64,000 nucleotides of DNA from Streptomyces shenzhenensis (lineage in GTDB: Bacteria; Actinomycetota; Actinomycetes; Streptomycetales; Streptomycetaceae). The position numbers and the translations under genes were made by a program. The notes under the pieces were generated by a model, which did not search any database, was not told the origin of the DNA, and was given only the letters and a program-made list of their open reading frames with translations. The stretch covers positions 62,001 through 126,000 of the forward strand of contig NZ_JAJONF010000018.1 in the NCBI RefSeq assembly GCF_021462265.1. The letters are read 5' to 3'. Shown here in pieces: positions 40,109-49,300 of the stretch (positions are counted from its first letter, which is position 1; each line of letters starts with the position of its first letter).

Positions 40109-42187
40109 ATGACGGACACACTCGCCCCGCCCAACACCGAAGCCGCCGACACTCCGACCGAACAGACCGAGGCGCGGCCGGCGCCCGTACCTGTCGACAG
40201 CCCCAAGCTCCCCGACCCCGGCATCACCAGCGAGAAGCGCCGCCCGATCATCGCCCCGTGGCTGCGCTCCCGCCGCGACCTCGCCGCCACCATGGAACGG
40301 GCCGCCGGACACGCCTGGTACGCCACGGCGTATCACGGGCTGCGCGCACCCTGGTACGCAGCGCAGCTCGGCATGATGGCGCCCCGCGGCGCCGCCCGCC
40401 TGGTGGTCGACACCAACCGGTGGGTGTGGGACCGCGAGGCCGCCCCGCTCCGCGACTATGCCGTCCGCGCCGAGGACGTCGAGGAGTACATGCGCCTGTC
40501 CCGGCTGCGAGCCGGACGCGTCCGCCTGCGAGGCCTGGTCACCGTCGTGGCCTGCGTGTTCGGCCTCGGCTTCGCCCTGTGGCTGTACGTCATGGCGCCC
40601 GCCTACCTGTACGTGTTCGCGGCCGGCGGGGTGCTGACCCTCGGCTACTTCGGCCAGCAGCCGGACGCCCCGGTCATCGGCCCGGCCGTGATGCGCACCG
40701 AGCTGCAGAAGCTCACCGGGTCGATCGTGCTGCGCGCCCTCGACTCGATCGGCAACCCGAAGATCTCGGCCGCCATCAAGAAGGGCGGCGACATGAACGG
40801 GATGCGCTTCACCTCGGAGATCACCCGCGACGGCCCCGGCTACCGAGCAGACCTCGACCTCCCGTACGGCGTGGTCCCCGAGGACGTGATGGAAGAGCGG
40901 CAGGCCCTCGCCTCCGGTCTACGCCGCAAGCTGGGCTGCGTCTGGCCGTCCGGTGACCCCGATGAGCACGAGGGGCGCCTGGTCCTGTGGGTGGGCGACA
41001 AGCCCATGAACGAGACCACGAAGCCGCCGTGGCCGCTGCTGCGCGAGGGCGACGTGGACCTGTTCAAGCCGGTCGTGTTCGGCAACGACCAGCGGATGCG
41101 GGACCTGTTCGTCACCCTCATGTTCGCCTCGGTCGTCGTCGGCTCCATCCCTCGCATGGGCAAGACGTTCCTGCTGCGCCTGCTGCTGCTGATCGCCGCT
41201 CTCGACCCGCGGGCGTGGGTCCTCGCGTTCGACTTCAAGGGCACCGGCGACCTCGGCCCCCTCGAACCGGTCTGCCACCGCTACCGGTCCGGCGAGGAAG
41301 ACGAGGACTTGCAGTACGTCCTGCACGCCATGCGAGAGCTGAAGCAGGAACTCACCCGGCGGGCGAAGGTGATCCGGCACCTGCCCAAGTCCCGCTGCCC
41401 GGAGTCGAAGGTGACCCCTGCCCTGGCCAGCGACAAGAGCCTCGGACTGCACCCGATCGTGGTCGGCTTCGACGAGTGCCAGGTGATGTTCGAGCACGAG
41501 AAGTACGGCGCCGAGCTGGAGAGCATCTGCACGGACATCGCCAAGCGCGGCCCGGCCCTCGGGATCGTCGGCATGTTCGCCACCCAGCGTCCCGACGCCA
41601 AGAGCCTCCCGCCCGGCATCAGCGCCAACGCCGTCCTCAGGTTCTGCCTGAAGGTCATGGGCCACACCGCCAACGACATGGTCCTCGGCACCGGGGCGTA
41701 CAAGGCCGGCATCCGGGCCACCATGTTCAGCCGCTCCGACCGCGGCATCTGCTGGATGTCCGGCGAGGGCGACGACCCGCTCATCGCCGCCTCGGCGTTC
41801 GTCGACGGCCCGGCCGCCGAGGGCGTCGTCGCCCGTGCCCGCGAGGCCCGCGAGGCGTACGGCAACGTGACCGGGCACGCGATCGGCCAGGGTCCGTCCG
41901 AGGCGCGCGGCATGGACGTCCTCGGCGACGTCCTGAAGTGCGTGGGCGCCGACGAGAAAGCCGTGTGGTGCGAGCGCCTCGCTGCTCGTCTCGCCGAGCT
42001 GCGGCCGGATGCGTACGGCGAGTGGAAGGGCGAGAACGTCACTGCCGCGCTGAAGCCGTGGGGCGTGAAGACGGATCAGGTATGGGGCACCACCGACGAA
42101 GGCGAGGGCAAGAACCGACGCGGTATCAAGCGGGCCGATGTGGTCGCCGCGATCACGCGCCGTGACGCCGACAGGGCCGCCGCGTAG
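40109..42187 (+). CDS. FtsK/SpoIIIE-type DNA translocase (TraB-like conjugative transfer protein)
   Basis: The 692-residue protein has a soluble N-terminus and two transmembrane helices (about 145-185: LVTVVACVFGLGFALWLYVM and the next). An FtsK-type motor shows Walker A GSIPRMGKTFLLRL (about 344-357) and Walker B IVVGFDECQVMF (about 449-460), followed by FATQRPDAKSLPPGISAN. A C-terminal winged-helix-like region (GIKRADVVAAITRRD) follows. Streptomyces TraB proteins form hexamers that move double-stranded DNA between hyphae and recognise repeats (clt) near their own gene. A CTAG-rich palindrome cluster lies 12 bp downstream. Confidence 0.82.
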   Translation: MTDTLAPPNTEAADTPTEQTEARPAPVPVDSPKLPDPGITSEKRRPIIAPWLRSRRDLAATMERAAGHAWYATAYHGLRAPWYAAQLGMMAPRGAARLVVDTNRWVWDREAAPLRDYAVRAEDVEEYMRLSRLRAGRVRLRGLVTVVACVFGLGFALWLYVMAPAYLYVFAAGGVLTLGYFGQQPDAPVIGPAVMRTELQKLTGSIVLRALDSIGNPKISAAIKKGGDMNGMRFTSEITRDGPGYRADLDLPYGVVPEDVMEERQALASGLRRKLGCVWPSGDPDEHEGRLVLWVGDKPMNETTKPPWPLLREGDVDLFKPVVFGNDQRMRDLFVTLMFASVVVGSIPRMGKTFLLRLLLLIAALDPRAWVLAFDFKGTGDLGPLEPVCHRYRSGEEDEDLQYVLHAMRELKQELTRRAKVIRHLPKSRCPESKVTPALASDKSLGLHPIVVGFDECQVMFEHEKYGAELESICTDIAKRGPALGIVGMFATQRPDAKSLPPGISANAVLRFCLKVMGHTANDMVLGTGAYKAGIRATMFSRSDRGICWMSGEGDDPLIAASAFVDGPAAEGVVARAREAREAYGNVTGHAIGQGPSEARGMDVLGDVLKCVGADEKAVWCERLAARLAELRPDAYGEWKGENVTAALKPWGVKTDQVWGTTDEGEGKNRRGIKRADVVAAITRRDADRAAA

Positions 42188-42199
42188 CCCAGCACGACC

Positions 42200-42288
42200 G
42201 CTAGACCTAGCAGCCCGCACCACTAGGTCTAGCACCCCCGCTAGCGGGTCAATGCCCCCGTGATCAGCGATCTAGCGTCTAGCGGGGG
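42200..42288. repeat. CTAG-rich nested inverted repeats; candidate transfer site (clt)
   Basis: Within 89 bp there are seven CTAG tetranucleotides, a motif that is rare in Streptomyces DNA. GCTAGACCTAG (42200-42210) pairs perfectly with CTAGGTCTAGC (42223-42233). CCCCCGCTAG (42235-42244) pairs with CTAGCGGGGG (42279-42288). Location directly after the translocase stop matches where Streptomyces conjugative plasmids keep clt. A transcription-termination role is the alternative. Confidence 0.6.
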
Positions 42289-42336
42289 CGCCGCCAGGAA
42301 ACGGGAAACCCCCACTTCAGCAGGAGGAGACACCCC

Positions 42337-42564
42337 ATGTGGCTTGCTATGGCCGCAGCCCTGATCGCCTGGCTTGGCGGTTACGCAGTGTTGTGCGCGG
42401 TGAAGCCGTTCGGGCTGTGCCGGCGCTGCAAGGGTGCGGGCGAGACCGCGCGGTTCGGGAAGCCGCGGACGTGCCCGCGCTGCCACGGCCGGCGGCTCCG
42501 GCTGCGTCTCGGTCGGCGCGCCCACAACGGATGGCGCCGGACGAACGACGCCGGCATCCGCTAG
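42337..42564 (+). CDS. Membrane-anchored zinc-ribbon protein (75 aa)
   Basis: An N-terminal hydrophobic helix (MWLAMAAALIAWLGGYAVLC) is followed by LCRRCKGAGETARFG and TCPRCHGRRL, two CxxC pairs spaced like a zinc ribbon. A very strong AGGAGGAG ribosome site precedes the ATG. Such proteins are frequent in AICE transfer regions; function unknown. It converges with and overlaps the lipoprotein gene end by 4 bp. Confidence 0.65.
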   Translation: MWLAMAAALIAWLGGYAVLCAVKPFGLCRRCKGAGETARFGKPRTCPRCHGRRLRLRLGRRAHNGWRRTNDAGIR

Positions 42565-43064
42565 CCGTCGGTGCTCGCGGTGATCTCATTGATTCGCTTC
42601 ACCACGGCGTTCAAGTGATCGTTGCCGATGGACATCTCGGCGGACATGAGGTCGAACGACGCCTGGTCTTCGCTGGCCGCGCCCACCGTGCACGCCGACG
42701 CGGACTTGCCCAGATGATCGAGCGCGAGCTTCCAGCGCTTAGCCAGCGTCTCGTCTGGCATTGGGGCCTCCCCCTGCGCCGCCTCGACATCAGCGGTGAG
42801 CTGCGCGCAGCTGGTTTGGAGCGCTGCCAGGTCGACCGGGTGAGAGTCCTTGTCGACCTGGCTCAGGCTCTTCGCGAGGGTGCTGAGCATGTCAGTGCCG
42901 CCTGCGCTTGCCCAGGCGCGGACCTTGGCTGCGAGGTCCATGCTGGGGCTTGCGGACGCTGACGTCGTCGGTGGCTGTTTGGGCGCGGTGCTCGCGCCGC
43001 CGCAGCCCGTGAGCATGAGAGTGAGAGCGACACCGGCTGTTGCAGCGGCAGTCCTGGCACGCAT
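42561..43064 (-). CDS. Putative lipoprotein (167 aa)
   Basis: A signal peptide with lipobox is clear (VALTLMLTGCGG, Cys at 21). A Ser/Thr/Pro-rich tether (STAPKQPPTTSASASPS) and an all-helical domain with two further cysteines (LQTSCAQL, SASACTVG) follow. It is the only minus-strand gene in the left arm. A surface lipoprotein on a conjugative element could affect recipient recognition or exclusion, but there is no direct evidence. Confidence 0.75.
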   Translation of the reverse strand: MRARTAAATAGVALTLMLTGCGGASTAPKQPPTTSASASPSMDLAAKVRAWASAGGTDMLSTLAKSLSQVDKDSHPVDLAALQTSCAQLTADVEAAQGEAPMPDETLAKRWKLALDHLGKSASACTVGAASEDQASFDLMSAEMSIGNDHLNAVVKRINEITASTDG

Positions 43065-43261
43065 GGTCCCCCCAAGGACAGATGAGTCAGATGAGGGATG
43101 CTGCTCCGTCGCATGACCTCAAGGATGCGTTGTGGCCTTTTCGTGACACGAAGTCACCCACACGGCACGGAGCGGCGCGGCTGACGCCCTGTCGCAGACG
43201 AACCCGCGGCCACTACGGTGCGCGGCAGATCAAATCACCTCGACCGACGAAGGGACCCGCA

Positions 43262-43993
43262 ATGACCAGGCGACTGTGGAAGGTCGGTACCAACAGCGGC
43301 AACGACGGATGCCCCACGCTGTACACCGAGCCCGGCACGGACACGTACGTCGTCCAGGGCGACCCGGTCACCGACCCCGCAGAGCTGGGTCAGCTCGACC
43401 TCGCGGACGGCGAGGCCGCCGTGACCGTGCCCCGCGAGCTGCTCGCGAACTTCGGCCCGAAGGAGACCGTGCACGTGCCGCAGCCGATCAGCTTCGCCGA
43501 GTTCGGCGGGATGTTCACCACGCTCCGGCACTCGGCGTGGCGGCTGGAGACCCGCGGCCGGTACGCCGAGGACGAGGCGACAGACACCTACCGGCAGTTC
43601 GCCGCCGGACAGCCGGTGACGTGGGACCTGGACGACCCGTGGTGCGTCAACCGGCGCGAGCAGACCGCGGCCGGCAAGAGGTTCGAGCGGGTGCGGATTC
43701 TCGATGAGCCCCCTACCCCGGGACAGCGGTACCTCCTCGACAACGCCCGCCGCAACACCGCCGTCGGCGAGACCATCCGCGTCCTGACCCGCAGCAGGGC
43801 TGACGCACTCGGCCTGCCCCGTGAGGACTTCTGGCTGTTCGACGCCCGGGTGGTCGCTCTGCTCCACTTCAACGACGCAGACGAGATGACCGGCGTGGAG
43901 CTGATCACAACGCCCGCCGAGGTGCTCCGCTACGCACAAGCCCGTGAGGCTGCCTGGCACTTCGCCATGCCGTACGACCAGTTCGGCGGGTAA
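43262..43993 (+). CDS. DUF6879 family protein
   Basis: From ATG 43262 (GAAGGGA upstream), 243 residues contain the DUF6879 landmarks AWRLETRGRYAED, GKRFERVRILDEPPTPGQRY, GETIRVLTR, DFWLFDARVVALLHFNDAD and REAAWHFAMPYDQF. These proteins nearly always sit next to an XRE-DUF5753 regulator, as here (10 bp upstream of it). The biochemical role is unknown; the pair is thought to belong to the large Streptomyces set of small-protein/XRE regulatory couples. Confidence 0.82.
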   Translation: MTRRLWKVGTNSGNDGCPTLYTEPGTDTYVVQGDPVTDPAELGQLDLADGEAAVTVPRELLANFGPKETVHVPQPISFAEFGGMFTTLRHSAWRLETRGRYAEDEATDTYRQFAAGQPVTWDLDDPWCVNRREQTAAGKRFERVRILDEPPTPGQRYLLDNARRNTAVGETIRVLTRSRADALGLPREDFWLFDARVVALLHFNDADEMTGVELITTPAEVLRYAQAREAAWHFAMPYDQFGG

Positions 43994-44003
43994 CTTTCCC
44001 AGT

Positions 44004-44843
44004 GTGACCACGGACTTCCAGCAGGCCCGCGAGGCGCTCGGTCGTCGGCTCCGTGAGCTGCGCGGCCAGCGCACCCAACGGGCCCTCGCCGCCCTGCTGG
44101 AGTGGCCGCAGGCGAAGGTCTCGAAGCTGGAGACCGGACGGCAGACCGCGACCGCCGACGACGTCACCGCGTGGGCCGAAGCCGTAGGCGCCCCGGAGAC
44201 GGTCGGGGAACTCACCGCGCGGCTTCAGGGCCTGGAGACTCACACACGGTCCTGGAGACGCCAACTACGGGCCGGACACCGCCCCGTACAGGACGTCCTC
44301 ACCATCGAATACGAACGGTCCACCGAGCTACGGGCGTGGCAGGGGTCGATGGTCGTTGGGATGCTCCAGACCCCGGACTACGCCCGGCACGTCTTCACCA
44401 GGTTCGCCGAACTCCAGCAGGCCCCGAAGGACATCGAGGACGCCGTGCGGGCCCGTACCCGCCGCCAATCCCTACTGTGGGAGCCGGACCGGGTGTTCCA
44501 CATCCTGATGTGGGAAGCGGCCCTGTACGCCGCTGTAGCGCCCCGCGAGGTGCTCGCCGCGCAGATGGACCGGCTCATGTCCGTTATCGGCCTGGAGACC
44601 GTACGGCTCGGCATCGTGCCCCTCGGCGCGCAGCTGCGGATCCCGCCAGCTAACGCGTTCTGGCTGTATGACGAGCGGCTCGTGATCGTTGAGGACTGGC
44701 ACGCCGAGCTGTGGTTGGACGACGCCGACACCGTGGGCGTGTACCGGCGGGTGTGGGACACCCTCGCCAACGCTGCGGTCTACGGGACGCACGCCCGCCG
44801 CCTGCTCACGAGGGCGCGAGCGCAGGTCTCCGACCTCGCGTGA
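44004..44843 (+). CDS. XRE-family regulator with DUF5753
   Basis: GTG 44004 gives 279 residues: an N-terminal HTH (LGRRLRELRGQRTQRALAAL ... WPQAKVSKLETGRQTATADD, about 8-65) and a DUF5753 ligand-like domain (LRAWQGSMVVGMLQTPDYAR to the C-terminus). It pairs with the DUF6879 protein just upstream. Such proteins act as transcription regulators, often as multicopy paralogues; the target here may be within the element or chromosomal. The frame upstream to 43944 overlaps the DUF6879 gene and is not used. Confidence 0.88.
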   Translation: MTTDFQQAREALGRRLRELRGQRTQRALAALLEWPQAKVSKLETGRQTATADDVTAWAEAVGAPETVGELTARLQGLETHTRSWRRQLRAGHRPVQDVLTIEYERSTELRAWQGSMVVGMLQTPDYARHVFTRFAELQQAPKDIEDAVRARTRRQSLLWEPDRVFHILMWEAALYAAVAPREVLAAQMDRLMSVIGLETVRLGIVPLGAQLRIPPANAFWLYDERLVIVEDWHAELWLDDADTVGVYRRVWDTLANAAVYGTHARRLLTRARAQVSDLA

Positions 44844-44998
44844 GCATTACCGCGAATCAGCCGGACCGATCGGCGAATATTCTCGAATCATGTCGGACGG
44901 CGATTCTCGCCCGTCCCTAGCTTCGGCAGGTACGACGAAACCCCGGCGAGGCGGCGGAGCCTCCCGGGGCGTGGCCAACGCTGCTGAGGAGCGCCGAC

Positions 44999-45196
44999 GT
45001 GCCAGAGACTACGCAGGCCGAGACACCCCCGACCAGCCCCACCGCAAGCGGCTGGTGTCACTGGCACAAGGGCGTGGGCGAAGACGTCCGAGTGACCCAG
45101 GTGGTCGAGGCCGGATCCGGTCCGGGAGCCAAGCTCTCCGCATGCGCCCGCTGCCGTGCGCGCCGCAACCTGGTTCCGTTCGCCGACCAGCCGTGA
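44999..45196 (+). CDS. Small Cys/His protein (65 aa)
   Basis: The sequence MPETTQAETPPTSPTASGWC has a His/Cys cluster WCHWHKGVGED and ACARCRARRN, which could hold one zinc. It overlaps the next gene by 4 bp (GTGA). No family recognised. First of three tightly coupled short genes closing the left arm. Confidence 0.55.
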   Translation: MPETTQAETPPTSPTASGWCHWHKGVGEDVRVTQVVEAGSGPGAKLSACARCRARRNLVPFADQP

Positions 45197-45417
45197 AGCC
45201 CTACACGCTGCCCGACGCCACGAAGCTGACCCGCGCGCAGCACTCTGGATGGGCGTGCGTCTTCTGCCGCGCCCCGCTGTCGAAGGGCGCCGTCCTGGCC
45301 GGCCGGGCCGAGGGGCACCTCGGCGTCCACGACCTGAGCATCGACGTTTACGCGTGCCCCAGTTGCGCGCTCGAACTGGGCCTCACCGAACAACTCCCGG
45401 AAGGTGCCTCGCGATGA
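45193..45417 (+). CDS. Zinc-ribbon-like small protein (74 aa)
   Basis: GTG 45193 overlaps the previous stop. The protein has WACVFCRAPLSKG and YACPSCALELG, two CxxC pairs about 36 residues apart as in treble-clef/zinc-ribbon proteins. It overlaps the next start (ATGA). Likely a structural zinc protein; function unknown. Confidence 0.6.
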   Translation: MKPYTLPDATKLTRAQHSGWACVFCRAPLSKGAVLAGRAEGHLGVHDLSIDVYACPSCALELGLTEQLPEGASR

Positions 45418-45617
45418 AGACGACGATCAGTCCGGAGACGAAGGACCGCGTGGCCAACGCCAGCGGCGAGGGCTACCGGGCGGCCGGCCTCTGCGCATCC
45501 CAGCACTCCAGCGGCGCGCTGTGCACTCGCAGCGCCAAGGACGGCCACGGCACCGGCAAGCACAGCAACCCCTACATCCGGAAGCACTTCGCGGACGCTG
45601 TCGGTCTGCGCTGGTAG
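45414..45617 (+). CDS. Small hypothetical protein (67 aa)
   Basis: ATG 45414 overlaps the previous stop. The sequence MKTTISPETKDRVANASGEG continues with AAGLCASQHSSGALCTRS and a His/Lys-rich tail (HGTGKHSNPYIRKHF). It is the last plus-strand gene of the left arm and is followed 40 bp later by a strong terminator. No family recognised. Confidence 0.55.
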   Translation: MKTTISPETKDRVANASGEGYRAAGLCASQHSSGALCTRSAKDGHGTGKHSNPYIRKHFADAVGLRW

Positions 45618-45657
45618 AGCCCCGGTCCCGGCGCAGACGGCGTGCCGGGGCCGGTAC

Positions 45658-45691
45658 GGCGGCCGCCTGTTCCCCCGAGCAGGCGGCCGCC
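45658..45691. terminator. Bidirectional terminator where the two arms converge
   Basis: GGCGGCCGCCTG (45658-45669) and CAGGCGGCCGCC (45680-45691) form a perfect 12-bp stem with a 10-nt loop, between the converging left-arm plus-strand genes and right-arm minus-strand genes. An additional 7-bp GCCCCGG/CCGGGGC stem precedes it. Confidence 0.7.
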
Positions 45692-45710
45692 ACCCCATCG
45701 CCCGCCCGCT

Positions 45711-46223
45711 CTACGCTCCCCAGGCGACAACGGAGTGGGCGGGTTCCTGGCCCCGGCCGAGCACGTCCGGCCGGGGCCAACCCATGCCCGAACGGGCCTG
45801 TGCGCCTCGTTCACGGCCTCCCGGAGGAACTCCGAACCGGTCGTCTTCGGTGAGCCGGGCGAGACGTTCGGCGGCTCGGGTGAGGTCGCGGCCGGCGTCG
45901 GTGAACGCCTCTGGCAGTGGGCGCCGTTTGGTCTTAGGCGGCTCGGGACGGGAGGGCTCGTCGACCAGCTCGGCGTCGATGACCTCCGGCTCGCGGGTGA
46001 CGGTGTACGTCTTGCCGTCCGTGCCCGTGATCTGTGCGGAGTCAGGTGAACGAAATCGTTCACCTGCCGCGAGGTCGCGCCTGACGGTGTCCTGGGCGAT
46101 ACCCGTTGCGCTGGCGATGGCCCGCGTGCTCAGTCCGCTGTCGCGCAGCGAGGCGACGACTTCCTGCCGCTCCTCACGCGGAAGCCGGACGCGATACTCA
46201 CCATCCTCGACGAGGTGACGGCA
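45711..46223 (-). pseudogene. 5'-truncated HTH protein of the plasmid/phage 'RLPREER' type
   Basis: The minus-strand frame reads EYRVRLPREERQEVVASLRD, GLSTRAIASATGIAQDTVRR and ITGTDGKTYTVTREP. That is the HTH and linker of ParB/Rep-associated regulators seen on Streptomyces plasmids and phages. The N-terminal part of those proteins is missing: an upstream terminator (46239-46270) lies where it should be, and no credible in-frame start precedes the HTH. The last third (GPPGG ... AHSVVAWGA) also looks out of frame. I treat it as a remnant. Confidence 0.5.
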
Positions 46224-46238
46224 GCGCCCTGAACGCGG

Positions 46239-46270
46239 TGGGCCCCGGCTGGAACCTGCGCCGGGGCCCA
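46239..46270. terminator. Perfect 11-bp hairpin between HTH remnant and tape measure gene
   Basis: TGGGCCCCGGC and GCCGGGGCCCA pair around a 10-nt loop, 74 bp after the tape measure stop. It is well placed to end the tape measure transcript. Confidence 0.65.
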
Positions 46271-46343
46271 CACGCGCGCTGGACGCGCCCTCTCTCCGCT
46301 TACACCACAGGCGTCGGCGCCGACTCCCGCCCTTCGCTACTCG

Positions 46344-49300
46344 CTACCGATATCCGCCCGACAGCACCCTTTGGACGTTGCCGCCGCGCAGCCGGATGGA
46401 CTGACGAATGATCTTCAGGAAGGCGTCCTGAATACCGTGCTCGCCGCCGCGCGGCGGGACGATCTCCACCTCCACCCTGACCACCTGCTCACGCCCGCCT
46501 GATGCAGCGCTACCGCCCGCCCGGCGGGGGCTGTTCAGCATCGACGCCCACGGCGCCTGCCCGGCCGCCAGCCGCCGCGAATCCGGGTTCGACCACACCC
46601 GCGCCCCCGCCGGCAGATCCAGCAACTCCGGGCCGTGCTCGCCCACCCACGTCAGATCCGACCGCAGGCCGCCCGACGCGGCCGCCCCGACGATGCCCCC
46701 GCTCGCCTTGCCCTTGAGCGCCTGTTTGATCAGCTTCTCCATGGTCTTCGCCAGCGACGCCATGGCCCCTTCGAGCTTCTCCTGCTGGTGGGTGAGCTTG
46801 GTGACCACGCCCGTCTGATCCTTGATCGCTTTCGCGTACACGCTGTCGGCGGTCGTCTTCCCCGCGCTGCCGGCCGCCGAATTGATCTGCCCCTGCAACG
46901 AGTTCAGGGAAGAGATCTCCGACGACGACGCCCCCAGCAGGGCGCCCGCAGTCTCCAGGCCGCCGCCGCTGATGCCGGCCTCGCCGATCTGCTGGATCAG
47001 GCTGGCCGAGAGGCCCTTGGCCTTGAGCTGCTTCAGCGCGGACGCGAACGCGGTCGCCTGGTCCCGGGACTGGGTGAGGCCGCCCATGATCGAGGCGACC
47101 GTCTGCGTAGTTCCGGCCGCGCCTGCGGTGATGTTCGCCGACGACAGGATCCCGGACTTCACCGACGACGCGAGCTGCGACGAGGCGTCCTTCAGCGAGT
47201 TGAGCTTGTCCTTCGCCGACGCGAGGCTCTTGGTGACGCTGTTGAGCTGCTTCTCGTAGCCGATCAGCGACTTCCCGACGCTCGACAGCCGGTGCAGCAG
47301 CGACGACTCCGTATGCCCCGAGAACGCCGCCCGGATCTGCCCCGCCACACTGTTGAGCGCCGACACCAGCGACGACATGTCCGACGGCGCGCCCAGCGAC
47401 CGCTCGAACGGCGTCCGCTCGTAGCCCGCCAGCCTGCCGAACGAGGAGATCCCGAACTGCCCCCGCAACTGCCCGCGGGCGTCCTTCTGCGCCTGCGTCA
47501 GGCCGCCCTTCGCGAAGTGCGGCACCCGGTCCTCGTTGATCGCCTCCAGCATGGCGCGATACTTCTGCGTCTGCTTCTTGCTGACGATGAACTCACCGCC
47601 CATCGCAAGCAGCGGCACATCGTCCTGCGTGCCCGAGCCGCCCTCGATCGCGCCCCCGTCGGCCATCCGGCGCACCAGGCCGCCGCGCGCGTACTTGCCA
47701 CCCTCGTGGTAGACCGTGCCCGCGTTCGACGTCTTCGTCGCCTGGATGACGTAGGTGTGCGCGGTCTTCCCATCGAGGGAGTTCAGTGCCCCCGCAACGT
47801 TGCTGATCGCCGCCAGTGCGCCGCCAGCCGCCGCGGTGACCTTGACCTTGCCGTTCGGAAGGCGCTTCACCTTCAGACCGAACGCCTCCAGCACCTGCTC
47901 GCCCGACGCGGACAGAGCCTTCAGCGTCACGCTCTTCGCGCCCGGCGTCCGCTTCAGCGCCGCGTTGAACGACTCCAGCCCAGCCTTGGCGTCCTCGGTG
48001 TTCATCCTGACCTTGGAGACCACGTCCGCCGGAATCTGCAACAACTGACTGGAAAGCGCCTTCGCCTGATCCTTCGAAAGGCCCATCGCCTCAGCGTTCT
48101 TGATCAGGTTCGCCCGGCCCCGCGCATAGACCCCGTTGACCGTCTCCCAACTCGCGCCCGCCTCACGCTGCGCGGTGCCCGCAGCGCTGGTCTTGTCAGC
48201 CAGGTCCTGCAACGCGCTGGCCGCGTCCCGGGATTTCTGGCTGCTCAGGTTCAGCACGCCGTTCGTCATCGACAGAGCGCCGTGATTCGCCTTGGCCGCC
48301 TTCGCTGTGTCGTCGATGGCCTGCTCGAACCCGATCATCCCGCCGAGACTGGCCCGGTTGGCGTCGTTCAGTGCCTCGATCGACTGCCGCAGCCCATCAG
48401 CCGAAGCCTTCTGCTGGTCGAGCGTGGCCGCCGTCTTCTGCGCCTGCTCACCGAACAAGCCCATGCCCTCGGCAGCCAGCTTCGACTCGAACTTCTGGTC
48501 CGCAAGCGCGTTGTGGTAGTCGTCGGTGAACTTCCCCAGCCGCTTCAGATCCCCGCCGCCAGCAACCCAGGCCTTCTTCAGCAGGTCGTACTGGGCGGCA
48601 GCCTCCTTGCTGTTCCCGGACTTGACGAGGTTCGCCATGGACTTGTCCCAGGCGTCCACGTTCTTCCGCGCGTCCGAGATCCCCGGCCCCGTCGAGATCC
48701 CCACGAACGTCCCGAAGTCCGAGATCAATTGAGTGAACTTGTTGTCCGAGGCGCCCTTCGACACCATCGCGATGGACTCGGACATCTCCGTGAAGTTCGT
48801 CTTCAGCGCACCCGTGACCTTGCCCGTCGTCACCAGCGTGTTCAGCGACGTCGACAGCGCATCCACCGCCACCGCAGGCTTGTTGTCCGACAGCTCATGC
48901 AGCGCCAGCACCAGCGCGCCGACAGCACCCGCCGCCAGCCCGATCTTCGCCTTCGTCGACATCGACGCCAACGCCGCATTCAACCCCGTGACACCACCAC
49001 CGGCAGCCGTCGACACGGCCCGCAGCGCCGCCAGCCGAGCCGAGAACACCGCCACCCCAGCAGCCGCCACATCAAACCCGGCCCCAGCGAGCCGCATCGC
49101 CTTCAACGCGACCGCGGCCTGCATCATCGTCGCCACCAAAGAGGGCGGCAGCGCGGCCACCAGCTTGGCCGCCGCGTTCACCAGCGACAGCATCCCGGGC
49201 CCGGCCTCCGAAGACGCCTCCACGAGCGTCTTGACCGCCTCCCCGACGTTGCGGAGCGTCTCCCGCACGGCGGGGCCTTCCTTGGCCGCATACTCCATGA

